Source: Alphaproteobacteria bacterium
GTDB lineage: Bacteria; Pseudomonadota; Alphaproteobacteria; Rhizobiales; Devosiaceae
Assembly (NCBI GenBank): GCA_018828145.1
Contig: JAHJWO010000004.1
Span: forward strand, 1 to 64,000
Length of the DNA: 64,000 nt
Direction of reading: 5' to 3'
Shown: in pieces, positions 7,778 to 16,920 of the stretch
How the letters are laid out: every line of letters starts with the position of its first letter
How positions within the stretch are numbered: the first letter of the stretch is position 1
Made by a program: the position numbers and the translations under genes
Notes under the pieces: generated by a model
Database searches by the model: none
What the model saw: only the letters and a program-made list of their open reading frames with translations
What the model was told of the DNA's origin: nothing

Positions 7778-8803
7778 CTACTCCCGCCCGATCCGGCTCA
7801 CCGAGTTGCGCACGATCAGCTCGCTGCGCAGCAGCACTTCCTTTTTTTCCGGCGTCTTGCCGGCGAGCAGGGCCAGCAGCAGGTCCATGGCTTCCTCGCC
7901 GATCTTGAGGCGGGGCTGCTTCATCGTGGTCAGCGATGGCGTGACGAAGCTGGCAAAGGAAATGTCGTCAAAGCCCATCACCGAGAACTGGCGGGGCAGG
8001 TCATACTTGCGGGCATTGAGTGAAATGATGACGCCGAGCGCCGTCGCGTCGTTGACGCAGAGAAAGGCCGTGGGCAGCACGTCGCGCACGAACATCTGTT
8101 CGGTGGCGGCCCGGCCGGATTCGGTGGTGCCGTCGCCATCGAGGATCAGTCGCGGATCGACGGCTATGGCCTGGCCTTCCAGGGCGGCGCGGTAGCCCCG
8201 CTCGCGCAGCATGTTGACGGCCTTGGTCGTCGAGTGGCCGATAAAGGCAATGCGGCGATGGCCCTGCGAGATCAGATGCTCGGTGGCGACACGCGAGCCC
8301 TCGAAATTGTCGACGCCCACAAAGGGCACGTCGCTGTCGCTGACCGGTTCGTTGACCGCAACCATGGGCGGCAGGCGCGATTCCCCGGCCTCATTGCCAA
8401 AGCCATAGGGCAGGTGGCCGGTAAACAGGATCAGCCCGTCCGCCTGGTTGGAGCTGATGAAGCGCAGATAGTCGGTCTCGCGGGTGGCGTCGTTCTGCGT
8501 ATTGCCGATCAGCACGCCATAGCCGCGCTTGCTGGCTTCCGTCTCCAGCCCGACGAGAATATTGGAGAAGTTCGGGTCGCCCACATCGGGCGCCAGAATC
8601 AGGATCATGTTGCTGCGCCGCATGCGCAGCGAGCGGGCCATGGCATTGGTAGTGTAGCCCGTCTTGGCGACCGCCTCGGTGACGCGGCGGCGGGTTTCGT
8701 CCGCGACCTTGCCCGGCTCATTGATGGCACGGCTGACCGTGGCGATGGATACGCCGGCAATCGCCGCAACATCCTCGATCGTGGCCAGTTTCTGGTGCTG
8801 CAA
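7778..8803 (-). CDS. LacI-family transcriptional regulator
   Basis: About 341 aa. The N-terminal helix-turn-helix is ATIEDVAAIAGVSIATVSRA with hinge NAMARSLRMRRSNMI. The rest is a periplasmic-binding-protein-like sensor ending in MGFDDISFASFVTPSLTT. No ATG lies near the domain start. A TTG at 8803 gives the normal LacI length, while the in-frame ATG at 8950 would add about 49 non-homologous residues overlapping the operator region. It is divergent from the sugar ABC operon, and two tandem palindromes lie between, so it most likely controls that transporter and itself. Confidence 0.88.
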   Translation of the reverse strand: MQHQKLATIEDVAAIAGVSIATVSRAINEPGKVADETRRRVTEAVAKTGYTTNAMARSLRMRRSNMILILAPDVGDPNFSNILVGLETEASKRGYGVLIGNTQNDATRETDYLRFISSNQADGLILFTGHLPYGFGNEAGESRLPPMVAVNEPVSDSDVPFVGVDNFEGSRVATEHLISQGHRRIAFIGHSTTKAVNMLRERGYRAALEGQAIAVDPRLILDGDGTTESGRAATEQMFVRDVLPTAFLCVNDATALGVIISLNARKYDLPRQFSVMGFDDISFASFVTPSLTTMKQPRLKIGEEAMDLLLALLAGKTPEKKEVLLRSELIVRNSVSRIGRE

Positions 8804-8904
8804 AAATGCCCCCGCACACCCTCTGGCGTCCGCATTTTCTGCCTGTAGCAGATGCTGCAGAGCGCGCCAGACCCTCCCGACACGGTTATACCGTTTTCCG
8901 ATTG

Positions 8905-8939
8905 TGTAAACCTTTACATCAAACATGAAAACCTTTACA
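8905..8939. promoter_or_regulatory. Tandem LacI-type operators
   Basis: TGTAAACCTTTACA at 8905-8918 is a perfect 14-base palindrome. A one-mismatch copy, TGAAAACCTTTACA, is at 8926-8939, 21 bases further on, which places both on the same face of the helix. They lie between the LacI gene and the ABC operon, about 60 bases before the ATPase start. LacI-family operators are typically palindromes of this kind. Confidence 0.7.
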
Positions 8940-8998
8940 TCGTTAGGCAAGGACGAAGAGCCGGGTCAACCGCCGCGTCCGAGGGAGGGGTATCAGAC

Positions 8999-10540
8999 AT
9001 GACCAGTGCCGAAGGCACGTCCGGACCGGCCATTCTGTCAGCCAACAGGATTTCCAAGTCCTTTGGCGAAATCCCCGTCCTGTTCAGCGTCGATTTCGAC
9101 ATTCGCCCGGGCGAGGTTCACGCCATCATCGGCGAGAACGGCGCCGGCAAATCCACCCTGATCAAGATCCTGTCGGGCATCGAGCAGCCTACCTCCGGCT
9201 CGATCAGCTATGACGGCAAGACCGTGGTCCTGCCGCCCAATGGCGAGGCCGAAGCCATGGGCATCGTGCTGATCCACCAGGAAATGAACCTGGCCGAGCA
9301 TCTGACGGTGGCGGACTCGATCTTTCTCGGGCGCGAAATCAAGAAATACGGCTTCCTCGACCTGGCCGAGATGCGGCGGCGCTCGGCTGCCGTGATGGAA
9401 ACCCTGCATGTGCATGTCGACCCCGATGCGCGGATCAATACGCTGCCGGTCGCCGACAAGCAGATGGTGGAAATCGCCAAGGCGATCAGCCGCGACGCGC
9501 GCGTCCTCATCATGGACGAGCCGACCGCGGTGCTGTCGGTAGGCGAAACCGAGACGCTGTTCGAGCAGATCCGCCGCCTCACCGCGCGCGGCGTGGCGGT
9601 GATCTTCATTTCGCACAAGCTCGACGAGATCATGGAACTGGCAGACCGGGTCACGGTGCTGCGCGACGGCCAGCTGATCGCCACTGTCGGCACCGAGGCG
9701 CTGACCCCCGATTCCATCGCCCAGATGATGGTCGGGCGCGAGCTCTCCAATCTCTATCCGCCCAAGCATGAGCCCGATATCGATGCGCCGGTGGTGCTGT
9801 CGGTGCGCAACCTGTCGGCGCCGGGCGTCAGCGATATTTCCTTTGATCTGCGCCGCGGCGAAATCCTGGGCTTTGCCGGGCTGATCGGCTCGGGCCGCAC
9901 CGCCGTGGCCGAGGCCATTGTCGGCCTATTGCCCAAGAGCGCGGGGCAGGTCGAGGTCAATGGCAAGCCGGCCAATTTCACGGACGTGGCCAAGTCGGTC
10001 GATGCCGGACTGGCCTATATGACCAAGGACCGCAAGGGGCGCGGCCTGCTGCTCAATGTGGGCCTGCAGCCCAACCTGACGCTGCTGACGCTCAAGAAGC
10101 ATCTCAAGAACGGCTTTCTCGATGGCAAGAGCGAGGAACAGGCGCTCGATCGCGCCGTGCGCCGCTTCGACATCCGCGCCCGCGACGCCTCGGTACGGGT
10201 GGGCCAGCTCTCGGGCGGCAACCAGCAAAAGCTGATGCTGGGCAAGACAATGGAGAGCGAGCCCGACATCATCATCATGGATGAGCCGACGCGCGGCATC
10301 GATGTGGGCACCAAGCAGCAGATCTATCACATCATCGCGGCGCTGGCGGCCGAGGGCAAATCGATCATCGTCATCTCCTCGGAGATGCAGGAAGTCATCG
10401 GCCTCAGCCATCGCGTGCTGGTGATGCGCAACGGGCGCCTCGCCGGCCGGCTGGAAGGCGCCGAAATCTCGGAAGCGGAAATCATGCGGTACGCCGCTGG
10501 CATCAAACAGGATGGGGACGATGAGCGTATCAGCGCATGA
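8999..10540 (+). CDS. Sugar ABC transporter ATP-binding protein (RbsA/MglA type, two ATPase domains)
   Basis: 513 aa cytoplasmic ATPase with two ABC domains. The first has Walker A GENGAGKST and Walker B VLIMDEPTAVLS. The second has the degenerate Walker A GLIGSGRTAVAE, signature LSGGNQQKLMLGK and Walker B IIIMDEPTRGIDVG, the usual CUT2-family pattern. The ATG at 8999 is preceded by GAGGGAGGGG. The permease overlaps its 3' end and a binding protein follows, so this is a complete CUT2 importer. The substrate is unknown because no catabolic gene is adjacent. Confidence 0.93.
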   Translation: MTSAEGTSGPAILSANRISKSFGEIPVLFSVDFDIRPGEVHAIIGENGAGKSTLIKILSGIEQPTSGSISYDGKTVVLPPNGEAEAMGIVLIHQEMNLAEHLTVADSIFLGREIKKYGFLDLAEMRRRSAAVMETLHVHVDPDARINTLPVADKQMVEIAKAISRDARVLIMDEPTAVLSVGETETLFEQIRRLTARGVAVIFISHKLDEIMELADRVTVLRDGQLIATVGTEALTPDSIAQMMVGRELSNLYPPKHEPDIDAPVVLSVRNLSAPGVSDISFDLRRGEILGFAGLIGSGRTAVAEAIVGLLPKSAGQVEVNGKPANFTDVAKSVDAGLAYMTKDRKGRGLLLNVGLQPNLTLLTLKKHLKNGFLDGKSEEQALDRAVRRFDIRARDASVRVGQLSGGNQQKLMLGKTMESEPDIIIMDEPTRGIDVGTKQQIYHIIAALAAEGKSIIVISSEMQEVIGLSHRVLVMRNGRLAGRLEGAEISEAEIMRYAAGIKQDGDDERISA

Positions 10541-11540
10541 GGCAGCCAAGCCGGCCAAGGGGTTCCGGCTCGACCTCAAGACTGCGGGACCGCTGCTGGC
10601 GCTGATCCTGCTGGTGATCCTGGGCTATTCGCTCAATCCGGCCTTCCTCAATGAAGGCAATATCACCAATATCCTGACCCGCTCGGCCTTTATCGGCATC
10701 ATCGCGGTGGGCGCCACCTTCGTCATCACCGCCGGCGGGATCGACCTGTCTGTCGGCTCGATGGCGGCCTTCATCGCCGGCGTCATGATCATCATCATGA
10801 ACAGCGCCGTCGATGCCATGGGCGCCTCGATCTGGACCGTGCTGCTGGGTATCGGTTCTTCGCTGATCCTGGGCATTGGCGCCGGCTTCATCAACGGCTT
10901 CCTCACCACCAAGGGCAAGATCGAGGCCTTCATCGTGACGCTGGGCACGATGGGCATCTATCGCTCGCTGGTGACCTATTTCGCCGATGGCGGCACGCTG
11001 TCGCTCAACAATGCCGCGCGCGAAATCTACCGCCCGGTCTATTACGACAGCTTCCTGCGCATTCCCTATCCGGTCTGGGTCTTCATCTTCGTCGCCATCC
11101 TGGGCTGGGTGCTGATGAACCGCACCGCCTTCGGCCGCTACTGCATGGCCATCGGCAGCAATGAAAACGTGGCGCGCTACTCGGCCATCAAGGTCGACCG
11201 GGTCAAGACCGCGACCTATATCCTGCAGGGCCTCTGCGTGTCCCTCGCCACCATCATCTACGTGCCGCGCCTGGGCTCGGCCTCCTCGGCCACCGGCGTG
11301 CTGTGGGAGCTCGAGGCCATCGCGGCCGTGATCATCGGCGGCACCATGCTCAAGGGCGGCTTCGGGCGCATTGGCGGCACCGTCATCGGCGCGCTGATCC
11401 TGACCTCGATCGGCAATATCCTCAATCTCACCGAGATCATCTCCAACTACCTCAACGGGGCAGTGCAGGGTGTGATCATCGTGGCGGCAGTCTACCTGCA
11501 GCGCGGCTCGCTCCGCACAAGGCGCAAAAAGGCTGACTAG
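10521..11540 (+). CDS. Sugar ABC transporter permease (RbsC type)
   Basis: 339 aa inner-membrane protein with roughly 8-10 hydrophobic segments. GVTFVITAGGIDLSVGSMAA-like sequence (here GATFVITAGGIDLSVGSMAA) and IAAVIIGGTMLKGGFGRIGG are the hallmark loops of the RbsC/XylH family. ATG at 10521 is preferred over 10512 because GGGGA lies just upstream of it. It overlaps the ATPase gene by 20 bases. Confidence 0.93.
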   Translation: MSVSAHEAAKPAKGFRLDLKTAGPLLALILLVILGYSLNPAFLNEGNITNILTRSAFIGIIAVGATFVITAGGIDLSVGSMAAFIAGVMIIIMNSAVDAMGASIWTVLLGIGSSLILGIGAGFINGFLTTKGKIEAFIVTLGTMGIYRSLVTYFADGGTLSLNNAAREIYRPVYYDSFLRIPYPVWVFIFVAILGWVLMNRTAFGRYCMAIGSNENVARYSAIKVDRVKTATYILQGLCVSLATIIYVPRLGSASSATGVLWELEAIAAVIIGGTMLKGGFGRIGGTVIGALILTSIGNILNLTEIISNYLNGAVQGVIIVAAVYLQRGSLRTRRKKAD

Positions 11541-11621
11541 ATTTCGAATTCCATGCCCCGAACGGGCAGGATCACCGGCGTCCCATAATGGCGCCAAACA
11601 CTGGTAGGGAGGACTTTACTT

Positions 11622-12569
11622 ATGTCTTTGAAGGCAATCGCACTTGGCCTGTTGGCCACCAGCGTCCTGGCCGGCGCAGCCGCCGCGCAGGATCCGGTCA
11701 AGATCGGCGTCTCCATTCCGGCCGCAACGCACGGCTTCATGGGCGGCCTCAACTGGCATGCCGCTGAAGCCGAAAAGCGCCTGGAAGCCGCCAATCCGCA
11801 TATCGACCTGATCATCGTGACCGCCGACGGCCCCGCCGATCAGGCCAGCGACCTGGAAGACCTGGTTTCGGTCCACCAGATCGACGCCCTCGTCGTGCTG
11901 CCCTTCGAATCCGAGCCGCTGACCGAGCCGGTCCGCGCCGTCAAGGATTCCGGGGCCTTCATCACCGTGGTCGACCGCGGCCTGACCGATCCGTCCATCC
12001 AGGACGTCTATGTCTCGGGCAACAACACCGAAATGGGCCAGGTCTCGGCCGAATACATGATGACCCGCCTCGGCGACGGCGACAACATCGTGATCCTGCG
12101 CGGCATTCCGACCGTGCTCGATACCGAACGCTTCGACGCCTTCATGGCCACGATCGAAGGCTCGGGCATCAATGTGCTCGACAACAAGTTCGCCAACTGG
12201 AACCGCGATGACGGCTTCGAAGTGATGCAGGATTTCCTGTCGCGCTTCCCCGATATCGACGGTGTCTGGGCGCAGGATGACGACATCACCCTCGGCGTGG
12301 TCGAGGCCATCAAGCAGGCCGGTCGTGAAAGCGAAATGTTCGTGGTCGGCGGCGCCGGCATGAAGGAAATCGTCAAGGGCGTGATGGATGGCGATCCGCT
12401 GGTCCCCGTCGACGTGCTCTATCCGCCGGCACAGATTGCCACGGCCATGGACGTGACGGTGAACCACTTCATCTCCAACGGCCCGGTCACCGGCAGCTAT
12501 ATCCTCGGCTCGCCGCTGATCACCCAGGAAAACGCCGAGCAGTTCTACTTCCCCGACAGCCCGTTCTGA
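11622..12569 (+). CDS. Sugar ABC transporter periplasmic binding protein
   Basis: 315 aa type I periplasmic binding protein. The signal peptide MSLKAIALGLLATSVLAGAA is cleaved near AAAQD. VKIGVSIPAATHGFMGG and GVWAQDDDITLGVVEAIKQA are the two-lobe ribose/galactose-type motifs. A GGGAGG-type Shine-Dalgarno lies 13-17 bases before the ATG. It is the last gene of the three-gene importer and is followed by a strong terminator. The ligand cannot be assigned; the LacI regulator and CUT2 family point to a monosaccharide or polyol. Confidence 0.92.
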   Translation: MSLKAIALGLLATSVLAGAAAAQDPVKIGVSIPAATHGFMGGLNWHAAEAEKRLEAANPHIDLIIVTADGPADQASDLEDLVSVHQIDALVVLPFESEPLTEPVRAVKDSGAFITVVDRGLTDPSIQDVYVSGNNTEMGQVSAEYMMTRLGDGDNIVILRGIPTVLDTERFDAFMATIEGSGINVLDNKFANWNRDDGFEVMQDFLSRFPDIDGVWAQDDDITLGVVEAIKQAGRESEMFVVGGAGMKEIVKGVMDGDPLVPVDVLYPPAQIATAMDVTVNHFISNGPVTGSYILGSPLITQENAEQFYFPDSPF

Positions 12570-12590
12570 TCTCCCACTGAACGGACAAGC

Positions 12591-12620
12591 AAAGGGCGCC
12601 GCAAGGCGCCCTTTGTTTTT
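12591..12620 (+). terminator. Rho-independent terminator after sugar ABC operon
   Basis: AAAGGGCGCC and GGCGCCCTTT form a 10-base perfect stem around a short loop, followed by GTTTTT. Confidence 0.9.
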
Positions 12621-12663
12621 CCGGCTATGTCTGAACTGAGCGCCACACGCACGAAGCCCTGGG

Positions 12664-12864
12664 CTACCCCGCTTCCGGCGTATAGCCTGCCTCGCGGATC
12701 GCCGCCTCGCCCTTGGCGCGATCGCCGGTGAATTCCACCTTGTGCGTCGCCAGGTCCACGGCGATCTCTGCCCCCGGCAGCGCCTCTTCCAGCGCCTTGC
12801 GCACGGTGCCGACGCAGTGGCCGCAGGTCATGTCGTTGACGGAGAGAATGGTCTTTTCGGTCAT
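12664..12864 (-). CDS. copZ: Copper chaperone, heavy-metal-associated domain (CopZ-like)
   Basis: 66 aa soluble HMA-domain protein, VNDMTCGHCVGTVRKALEE, with the MxCxxC metal site at Cys14/Cys17. It probably hands Cu(I) to the CopA ATPase encoded in the same operon. The ATG at 12864 follows the cueR stop by one base, so the two genes are coupled. It is the last gene of copA-cueR-copZ. Confidence 0.92.
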   Translation of the reverse strand: MTEKTILSVNDMTCGHCVGTVRKALEEALPGAEIAVDLATHKVEFTGDRAKGEAAIREAGYTPEAG

Positions 12865-12865
12865 G

Positions 12866-13276
12866 TCAGTGTCCTTTCGAATGGGGATGCTCGCCGGCCA
12901 GGTCGTCGAGTATGGGGCAATCGGGGCGGTTGTCGCCGCCACAGCAATGGGCCAGGTGCTTGAGCGTCTTGACCATGGATTGCAGCTCCGCAATTTTGGT
13001 CTCGAGCGCCGCGATATGGCCGACGGCGATGTCCTTGACCTCGGCGCTGGCGCGGGACTTGTCCTGCCAGAGGCCCAGCAGGGTTGCCGTTTCCTCGACC
13101 GAAAAGCCCAGCGTCCGCGCCCGCTTGACGAAGCGCAGCACATGCACCTCGTCTTCCCGATAGACCCGGTAATTGCTGTCGGTGCGCAGTGGCGCCCGGA
13201 TCAGGCCGATGGATTCGTAGTAGCGGATCATCTTGGCCGAGACGCCCGAGGCGTTCGATGCTTCGCCAATATTCAT
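12866..13276 (-). CDS. cueR: Cu(I)-responsive MerR-family activator CueR
   Basis: 136 aa. The MerR N-terminal helix-turn-helix reads [20 protein letters not shown]. The C-terminal metal loop [12 protein letters not shown] places Cys112 and Cys120 exactly as in E. coli CueR, consistent with linear Cu(I) coordination. A long dimerisation helix ([19 protein letters not shown]) precedes it. The start overlaps the copA stop (ATGA). The cognate operator lies upstream of copA, so the regulator is made from the promoter it controls. Confidence 0.94.
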   Translation of the reverse strand: MNIGEASNASGVSAKMIRYYESIGLIRAPLRTDSNYRVYREDEVHVLRFVKRARTLGFSVEETATLLGLWQDKSRASAEVKDIAVGHIAALETKIAELQSMVKTLKHLAHCCGGDNRPDCPILDDLAGEHPHSKGH

Positions 13277-15531
13277 GCCGAAACTCCTTTCACAGCGCGC
13301 AGGCGTTGCGCATTGCCCACCACGAAGATCGAGCTGAGCGCCATGGCCCCGGCGCCGATCATCGGGTTGAGCAGGATGCCGAAACCCGAATAGAGGGCGC
13401 CCGCCGCCACCGGGATCAGCAGCACGTTGTAGCCAAAGGCCCAGAACAGGTTTTCCCAGATGTTCTTCATCGTGGCCCGGCTGATGGTGAGCGCGTTGAG
13501 CACGCCCTTGAGGTCGCCCCCGAGCAGCACCACGTCGGCGCTCTCGATGGCCGCGTCCGTGCCCGTGCCCACGGCAATGCCGATATCGGCTTCGGCGAGG
13601 GCAGGGGCGTCGTTGATGCCGTCCCCGACATAGGCAACCTTGCCGAATTGCCGCAGCGCCTTGAGCGTCGCCACCTTGTCGGCCGGCAGCACTTCGGCCC
13701 GCACTTCGTCAATGCCCAACTGGCGGGCAATGGCCTCGGCGGTGCGGCGGTTGTCGCCCGAGATCATCACGGTCTTGAGGCCCATTTCATGCAGCGCCGC
13801 GATCACCATGGCGCTGGACGGCTTGATCGTGTCGGCGACCACAATGGCGGCGGCCAGCTTGTCGTCGATGGCGGCAAAAACGGGGGTCTTGCCTTCGTCG
13901 GCGAGTTTTTCGATGGCGTCGCTGAAATCGGAAAAGTCGAGATGGCCGAGATGGCGCTGCGACCCGATCGAGACCAGTCTTCCATCGACGCGGGCGGTGA
14001 CGCCATTGCCGGCATGGGCCTGGAAGTCGGTGACCGTGCCGAGTGCGAGCCCGGCCTGTTCCGCCGCCGTGACGATGGCGGTGGCGATCGGATGCTCGGA
14101 CTTCGCCTCGACGGCGGCCACCAGCGCCAGCACCTCGTCATGCTCGAAATCGTCATCGAGGATGAGATCGGTCAGCGCCGGCTTGCCCGCGGTCAGCGTG
14201 CCGGTCTTGTCGAAGGCCACGACCCTGGCGTCGCGCAGCTGCTGCAGCGCTTCGCTCTTGCGGAACAGCACGCCCAGCTCGGCGGCGCGGCCCGTACCCA
14301 CCATGATCGAGGTGGGGGTGGCCAGGCCCATCGCACAGGGGCAGGCAATGATCAGCACGGCCACGGCATTGACGAGGCCGAACACATAGGCCGGCTCCGG
14401 CCCCCAGATGGTCCAGATGGCGAAGGTGATGATGGCCAGCCCGATCACGGCCGGAACGAACCAGGCGGTGATCTGGTCCACCACGCCCTGGATCGGCAGC
14501 TTGCCGCCCTGGGCTTCCTCGACCATGCGGATGATCTGGGCCAGCATGGTGTCGCCGCCCACCTTGGTGGCGCGGAAGCTGAAGCTGCCCGATGTATTGA
14601 GCGTGCCGCCGATCACCGTGGCGCCGACCGTCTTGGAGACGGGCAGGGACTCGCCCGAAATCATCGATTCATCGAGATGGCTGGCGCCCTCGACGATCTC
14701 GCCATCCACCGCGACCTTGTCGCCCGGACGCACGATGATGATGTCGCCGGCTTTGACCTCTTCGATGGGCAACTCCACAATGCCGCCATCGCGCTGCACG
14801 CGGGCGGTCTTGGCCTGTTCGCGCACCAGCCGCTGGATGGCCTCGCCGGTGCGGCCCTTGGCCAGGGCCTCGAGCCAGCGGCCGACCAGGATCAGCGTGA
14901 CGATCACGGCGGCGGCTTCATAATAGACATACTGCGTCTGCGCCGGCAGCAGCTGCGGCGCGAAGGTCACGACGACCGAATAGAGATAGGCCGCGCCGGC
15001 GCCCAGCGCGACCAGCGAATTCATCTCCGGTGCGCCATGGAACAGCGCCGGAAAGCCGATCTTGAAGAAGCGCCAGCCGGGCCAGAACAGCACGACACTG
15101 GCCAGCACGAAATAGGTCACATAGAGCGCCTGCTGGGACACCATGCCCAGCAGCCAGTGATGCATGGGCGGATAGAGATGGCTCCCCATCTCCAGCACGA
15201 ACAGTGGCAGGGTCAGCAGCCCGGCAACCAGCACGTCGCGACGCAGCACGGCGGCGTCTTCGTCGTGGTGGTGATGGCCGGCATGGCCATGGTCATGGCT
15301 CTGCGGCGTCTGGCTGCCCTTGTAGCCGACCTTCTCGATGGCCTTGAACAGGGCATCGACATTGCCTTCGTCGTCGAGCTGCACGGTGGCGCGTTCGGTC
15401 GCCAGGTTGACCGAGGCCGATGTGACACTCGGCACCTTGAGCAGCGCCTTCTCGACCCGCAGCACGCAGGACGCACAGGTCATGCCTTCGATATCGATGG
15501 AAACTGGCTTGGAGTGGACGTGTTCATTCAT
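13273..15531 (-). CDS. copA: Cu(I)-exporting P-type ATPase
   Basis: 752 aa inner-membrane P1B-1 ATPase that exports Cu(I). It has one N-terminal HMA domain (GMTCASC, Cys19/Cys22), then a His-rich linker [14 protein letters not shown] around residues 79-92, then eight expected transmembrane helices. Also present are the CPC ion-binding motif ([13 protein letters not shown]), phosphorylation site DKTGTLT, SEHPIA and hinge [11 protein letters not shown] at 15531, with GAGGTG upstream, is chosen over ATG at 15555, because the latter lies inside the promoter -10 and so upstream of any transcript start. It heads the copA-cueR-copZ operon. Confidence 0.96.
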   Translation of the reverse strand: MNEHVHSKPVSIDIEGMTCASCVLRVEKALLKVPSVTSASVNLATERATVQLDDEGNVDALFKAIEKVGYKGSQTPQSHDHGHAGHHHHDEDAAVLRRDVLVAGLLTLPLFVLEMGSHLYPPMHHWLLGMVSQQALYVTYFVLASVVLFWPGWRFFKIGFPALFHGAPEMNSLVALGAGAAYLYSVVVTFAPQLLPAQTQYVYYEAAAVIVTLILVGRWLEALAKGRTGEAIQRLVREQAKTARVQRDGGIVELPIEEVKAGDIIIVRPGDKVAVDGEIVEGASHLDESMISGESLPVSKTVGATVIGGTLNTSGSFSFRATKVGGDTMLAQIIRMVEEAQGGKLPIQGVVDQITAWFVPAVIGLAIITFAIWTIWGPEPAYVFGLVNAVAVLIIACPCAMGLATPTSIMVGTGRAAELGVLFRKSEALQQLRDARVVAFDKTGTLTAGKPALTDLILDDDFEHDEVLALVAAVEAKSEHPIATAIVTAAEQAGLALGTVTDFQAHAGNGVTARVDGRLVSIGSQRHLGHLDFSDFSDAIEKLADEGKTPVFAAIDDKLAAAIVVADTIKPSSAMVIAALHEMGLKTVMISGDNRRTAEAIARQLGIDEVRAEVLPADKVATLKALRQFGKVAYVGDGINDAPALAEADIGIAVGTGTDAAIESADVVLLGGDLKGVLNALTISRATMKNIWENLFWAFGYNVLLIPVAAGALYSGFGILLNPMIGAGAMALSSIFVVGNAQRLRAVKGVSA

Positions 15532-15552
15532 TTCAATCACCTCGTCCTCAGT

Positions 15553-15583
15553 CATATAGACCTTCCAATCATGGGAAGGTCAA
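15553..15583 (-). promoter_or_regulatory. CueR operator and copA promoter
   Basis: ACCTTCC at 15560-15566 and GGAAGGT at 15574-15580 form a perfect palindrome with 7 bases between, the classical CueR box. Read on the minus strand, TTGACC (-35) and TATATG (-10) are separated by 19 bases, the elongated spacing that MerR-family activators correct by DNA distortion. Confidence 0.92.
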
Positions 15584-15637
15584 GACGCGATTTCGGCAAT
15601 CGTGGGGAGGTGCGGCTGTGGCCTCGGTGGCTCCCGT

Positions 15638-15743
15638 CACCCCACCCTCGGTCCCTCCCCATCAAGGGGAGGGAGGCGCAAACTCCAATGCCCGTGTTCA
15701 TCGTCTCCCTCCCCCTTGTGGGGAGGGATCAAGGGTGGGGGTA
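15638..15743. repeat. Family A inverted-repeat element, copy 2
   Basis: It is nearly identical in both arms to the element at 6348, including CACCCCACCCTCGGTCCCTC at the left and GGGAGGGATCAAGGGTGGGG at the right. Only the middle of the spacer differs. It lies between the copA promoter and the fnr-type gene. Confidence 0.8.
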
Positions 15744-15792
15744 TGTTTGGCCCCGATGACGGAATGGTAAAGGATCGCAGACTGCGCCGGTC

Positions 15793-15862
15793 GCCATTCG
15801 GGCGTAGCCCGCATGGCCTTGAGACCTAAAATCGCTCTACCGGAGCGATTTTGCGCGAAGCG
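15793..15862 (+). repeat. About 70-bp dispersed element (family E), copy 1
   Basis: It contains GCATGGCCTT and the hairpin AAAATCGCTC-TACC-GGAGCGATTTT. Read in reverse complement, the stretch at 33901-33972 matches it along most of its length, so these are two inverted copies of one element. Function unknown. Confidence 0.6.
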
Positions 15863-15958
15863 CCGGTCTCAAGTGCGGCAGGATGGCGCTGCGACAGTTG
15901 CGCAACTTAAAGGCTTGACGGCCGGCGCCTATATCAAGGCTGTCAGGAGGCGACGTTC

Positions 15959-16678
15959 ATGCAGTCCGCTCGCAACGACATCCATAATTCCCCCCTTCCC
16001 GTCCTCTGCCAGAGTTGCCAGGCGCGTCACCAGGGCATCTGCGGCGCGCTCACGCCCGAGCAGTTGCTGACCCTGTCCCGACAGTCGCGGCGCGTGCATC
16101 GCGACGCCGGCGATGAGCTGCTGGCCGATGCCGAGCCGATCACCGCCTATGGCAATGTGCTGCGCGGCGTGGTCAAGCTCTCCAAGGTGCTCGAAGACGG
16201 GCGCCAGCAGGTCGTGGGCCTGCAGTTTGCGCCCGACCTGCTCGGGCGTCTCTTTGCCAGCGAAAGCCGGGTATCGGCCCAGGCGGCGTCCGACGTTGAT
16301 CTCTGCATGGTGCCCAAGGCGGCCATGGAAGACCTGCTGCGGGACAATCCGGCGCTGGAACACCGCGTCATGCTGCAGACCCTGCGCGAGCTCGACGAGG
16401 CGCGCGACTGGATGGTGACGCTGGGCCGCAAGACGGCGGCCGAAAAGGTCGCCAGCTTCCTCTATCTGATCGCCAGCCATATCGACCCGACCCAGGCCGA
16501 GGTCACCACCTTCGACCTGCCGCTCAGCCGCGGCGATATCGGCGACTTCCTGGGGCTGACCATCGAGACGGTGAGCCGCCAGATGAGCCGCCTCAAGGCC
16601 GATGGAGTCATCGAGATCGAAAACTACCGCCACGTCTCGGTCCCCGACCTGACCCGCCTCCGCGTCCGCTGCGGGTAA
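15959..16678 (+). CDS. Crp/Fnr-family oxygen-responsive regulator (FnrL/FnrN type)
   Basis: 239 aa. Cys17, Cys20 and Cys28 (CQSCQARHQGIC) plus Cys116 (DLCM) provide the four ligands expected for an oxygen-labile [4Fe-4S] cluster. A cyclic-nucleotide-binding-like beta-roll follows. The C-terminal helix-turn-helix FLGLTIETVSRQMSRLK carries the E-SR contact residues that recognise TTGAT-N4-ATCAA. AGGAGG precedes the ATG. A perfect FNR box lies between cydD and cydA 3.7 kb away, so it most likely induces the bd oxidase under low oxygen. Confidence 0.93.
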   Translation: MQSARNDIHNSPLPVLCQSCQARHQGICGALTPEQLLTLSRQSRRVHRDAGDELLADAEPITAYGNVLRGVVKLSKVLEDGRQQVVGLQFAPDLLGRLFASESRVSAQAASDVDLCMVPKAAMEDLLRDNPALEHRVMLQTLRELDEARDWMVTLGRKTAAEKVASFLYLIASHIDPTQAEVTTFDLPLSRGDIGDFLGLTIETVSRQMSRLKADGVIEIENYRHVSVPDLTRLRVRCG

Positions 16679-16681
16679 GAC

Positions 16682-16918
16682 ACTTCTCGCCTCTCCTCTG
16701 GGGGAGAGGTCGACCCGAAGGGTCGGGTGAGGGGGCCTTCTTCCTTGAGGGGGACATGTTCACACCATGTGCCCGGGCTCTTGCGCCCCCTCTCCCCTGA
16801 GGGGAGAGGGTAGGGTGAGGGGTTCAGAGTTTGGCTGTGGTAACGAGTTGTCACCAGCATTGAACCCCTCACCCGGCGCTACGCGCCGACCTCTCCCCCA
16901 GAGGGAGAGGTGAGAAAG
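16682..16918. repeat. Cluster of family B palindromic repeats
   Basis: The gap between the fnr-type gene and cydC consists almost entirely of G/C-rich hairpins: CTCTCCTCTGGGGGAGAGGT near 16692, CCTCTCCCCTGAGGGGAGAG near 16789, and CACCCGGCGC...GACCTCTCCC near 16869. No coding sequence is apparent. It separates two converging transcripts. Confidence 0.75.
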
Positions 16919-16920
16919 GC

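Noticed and set aside
13189..15759. 856-codon open frame antisense to copA
   Set aside because: It is rich in His, Arg, Gly and Ala with no recognisable domain and mirrors the codon bias of the well-supported copA gene on the other strand.
16682..16918. Rho-independent terminators between fnr-type gene and cydC
   Set aside because: Hairpins are strong but lack T tracts and match the dispersed family B repeats, so they are reported as repeats.
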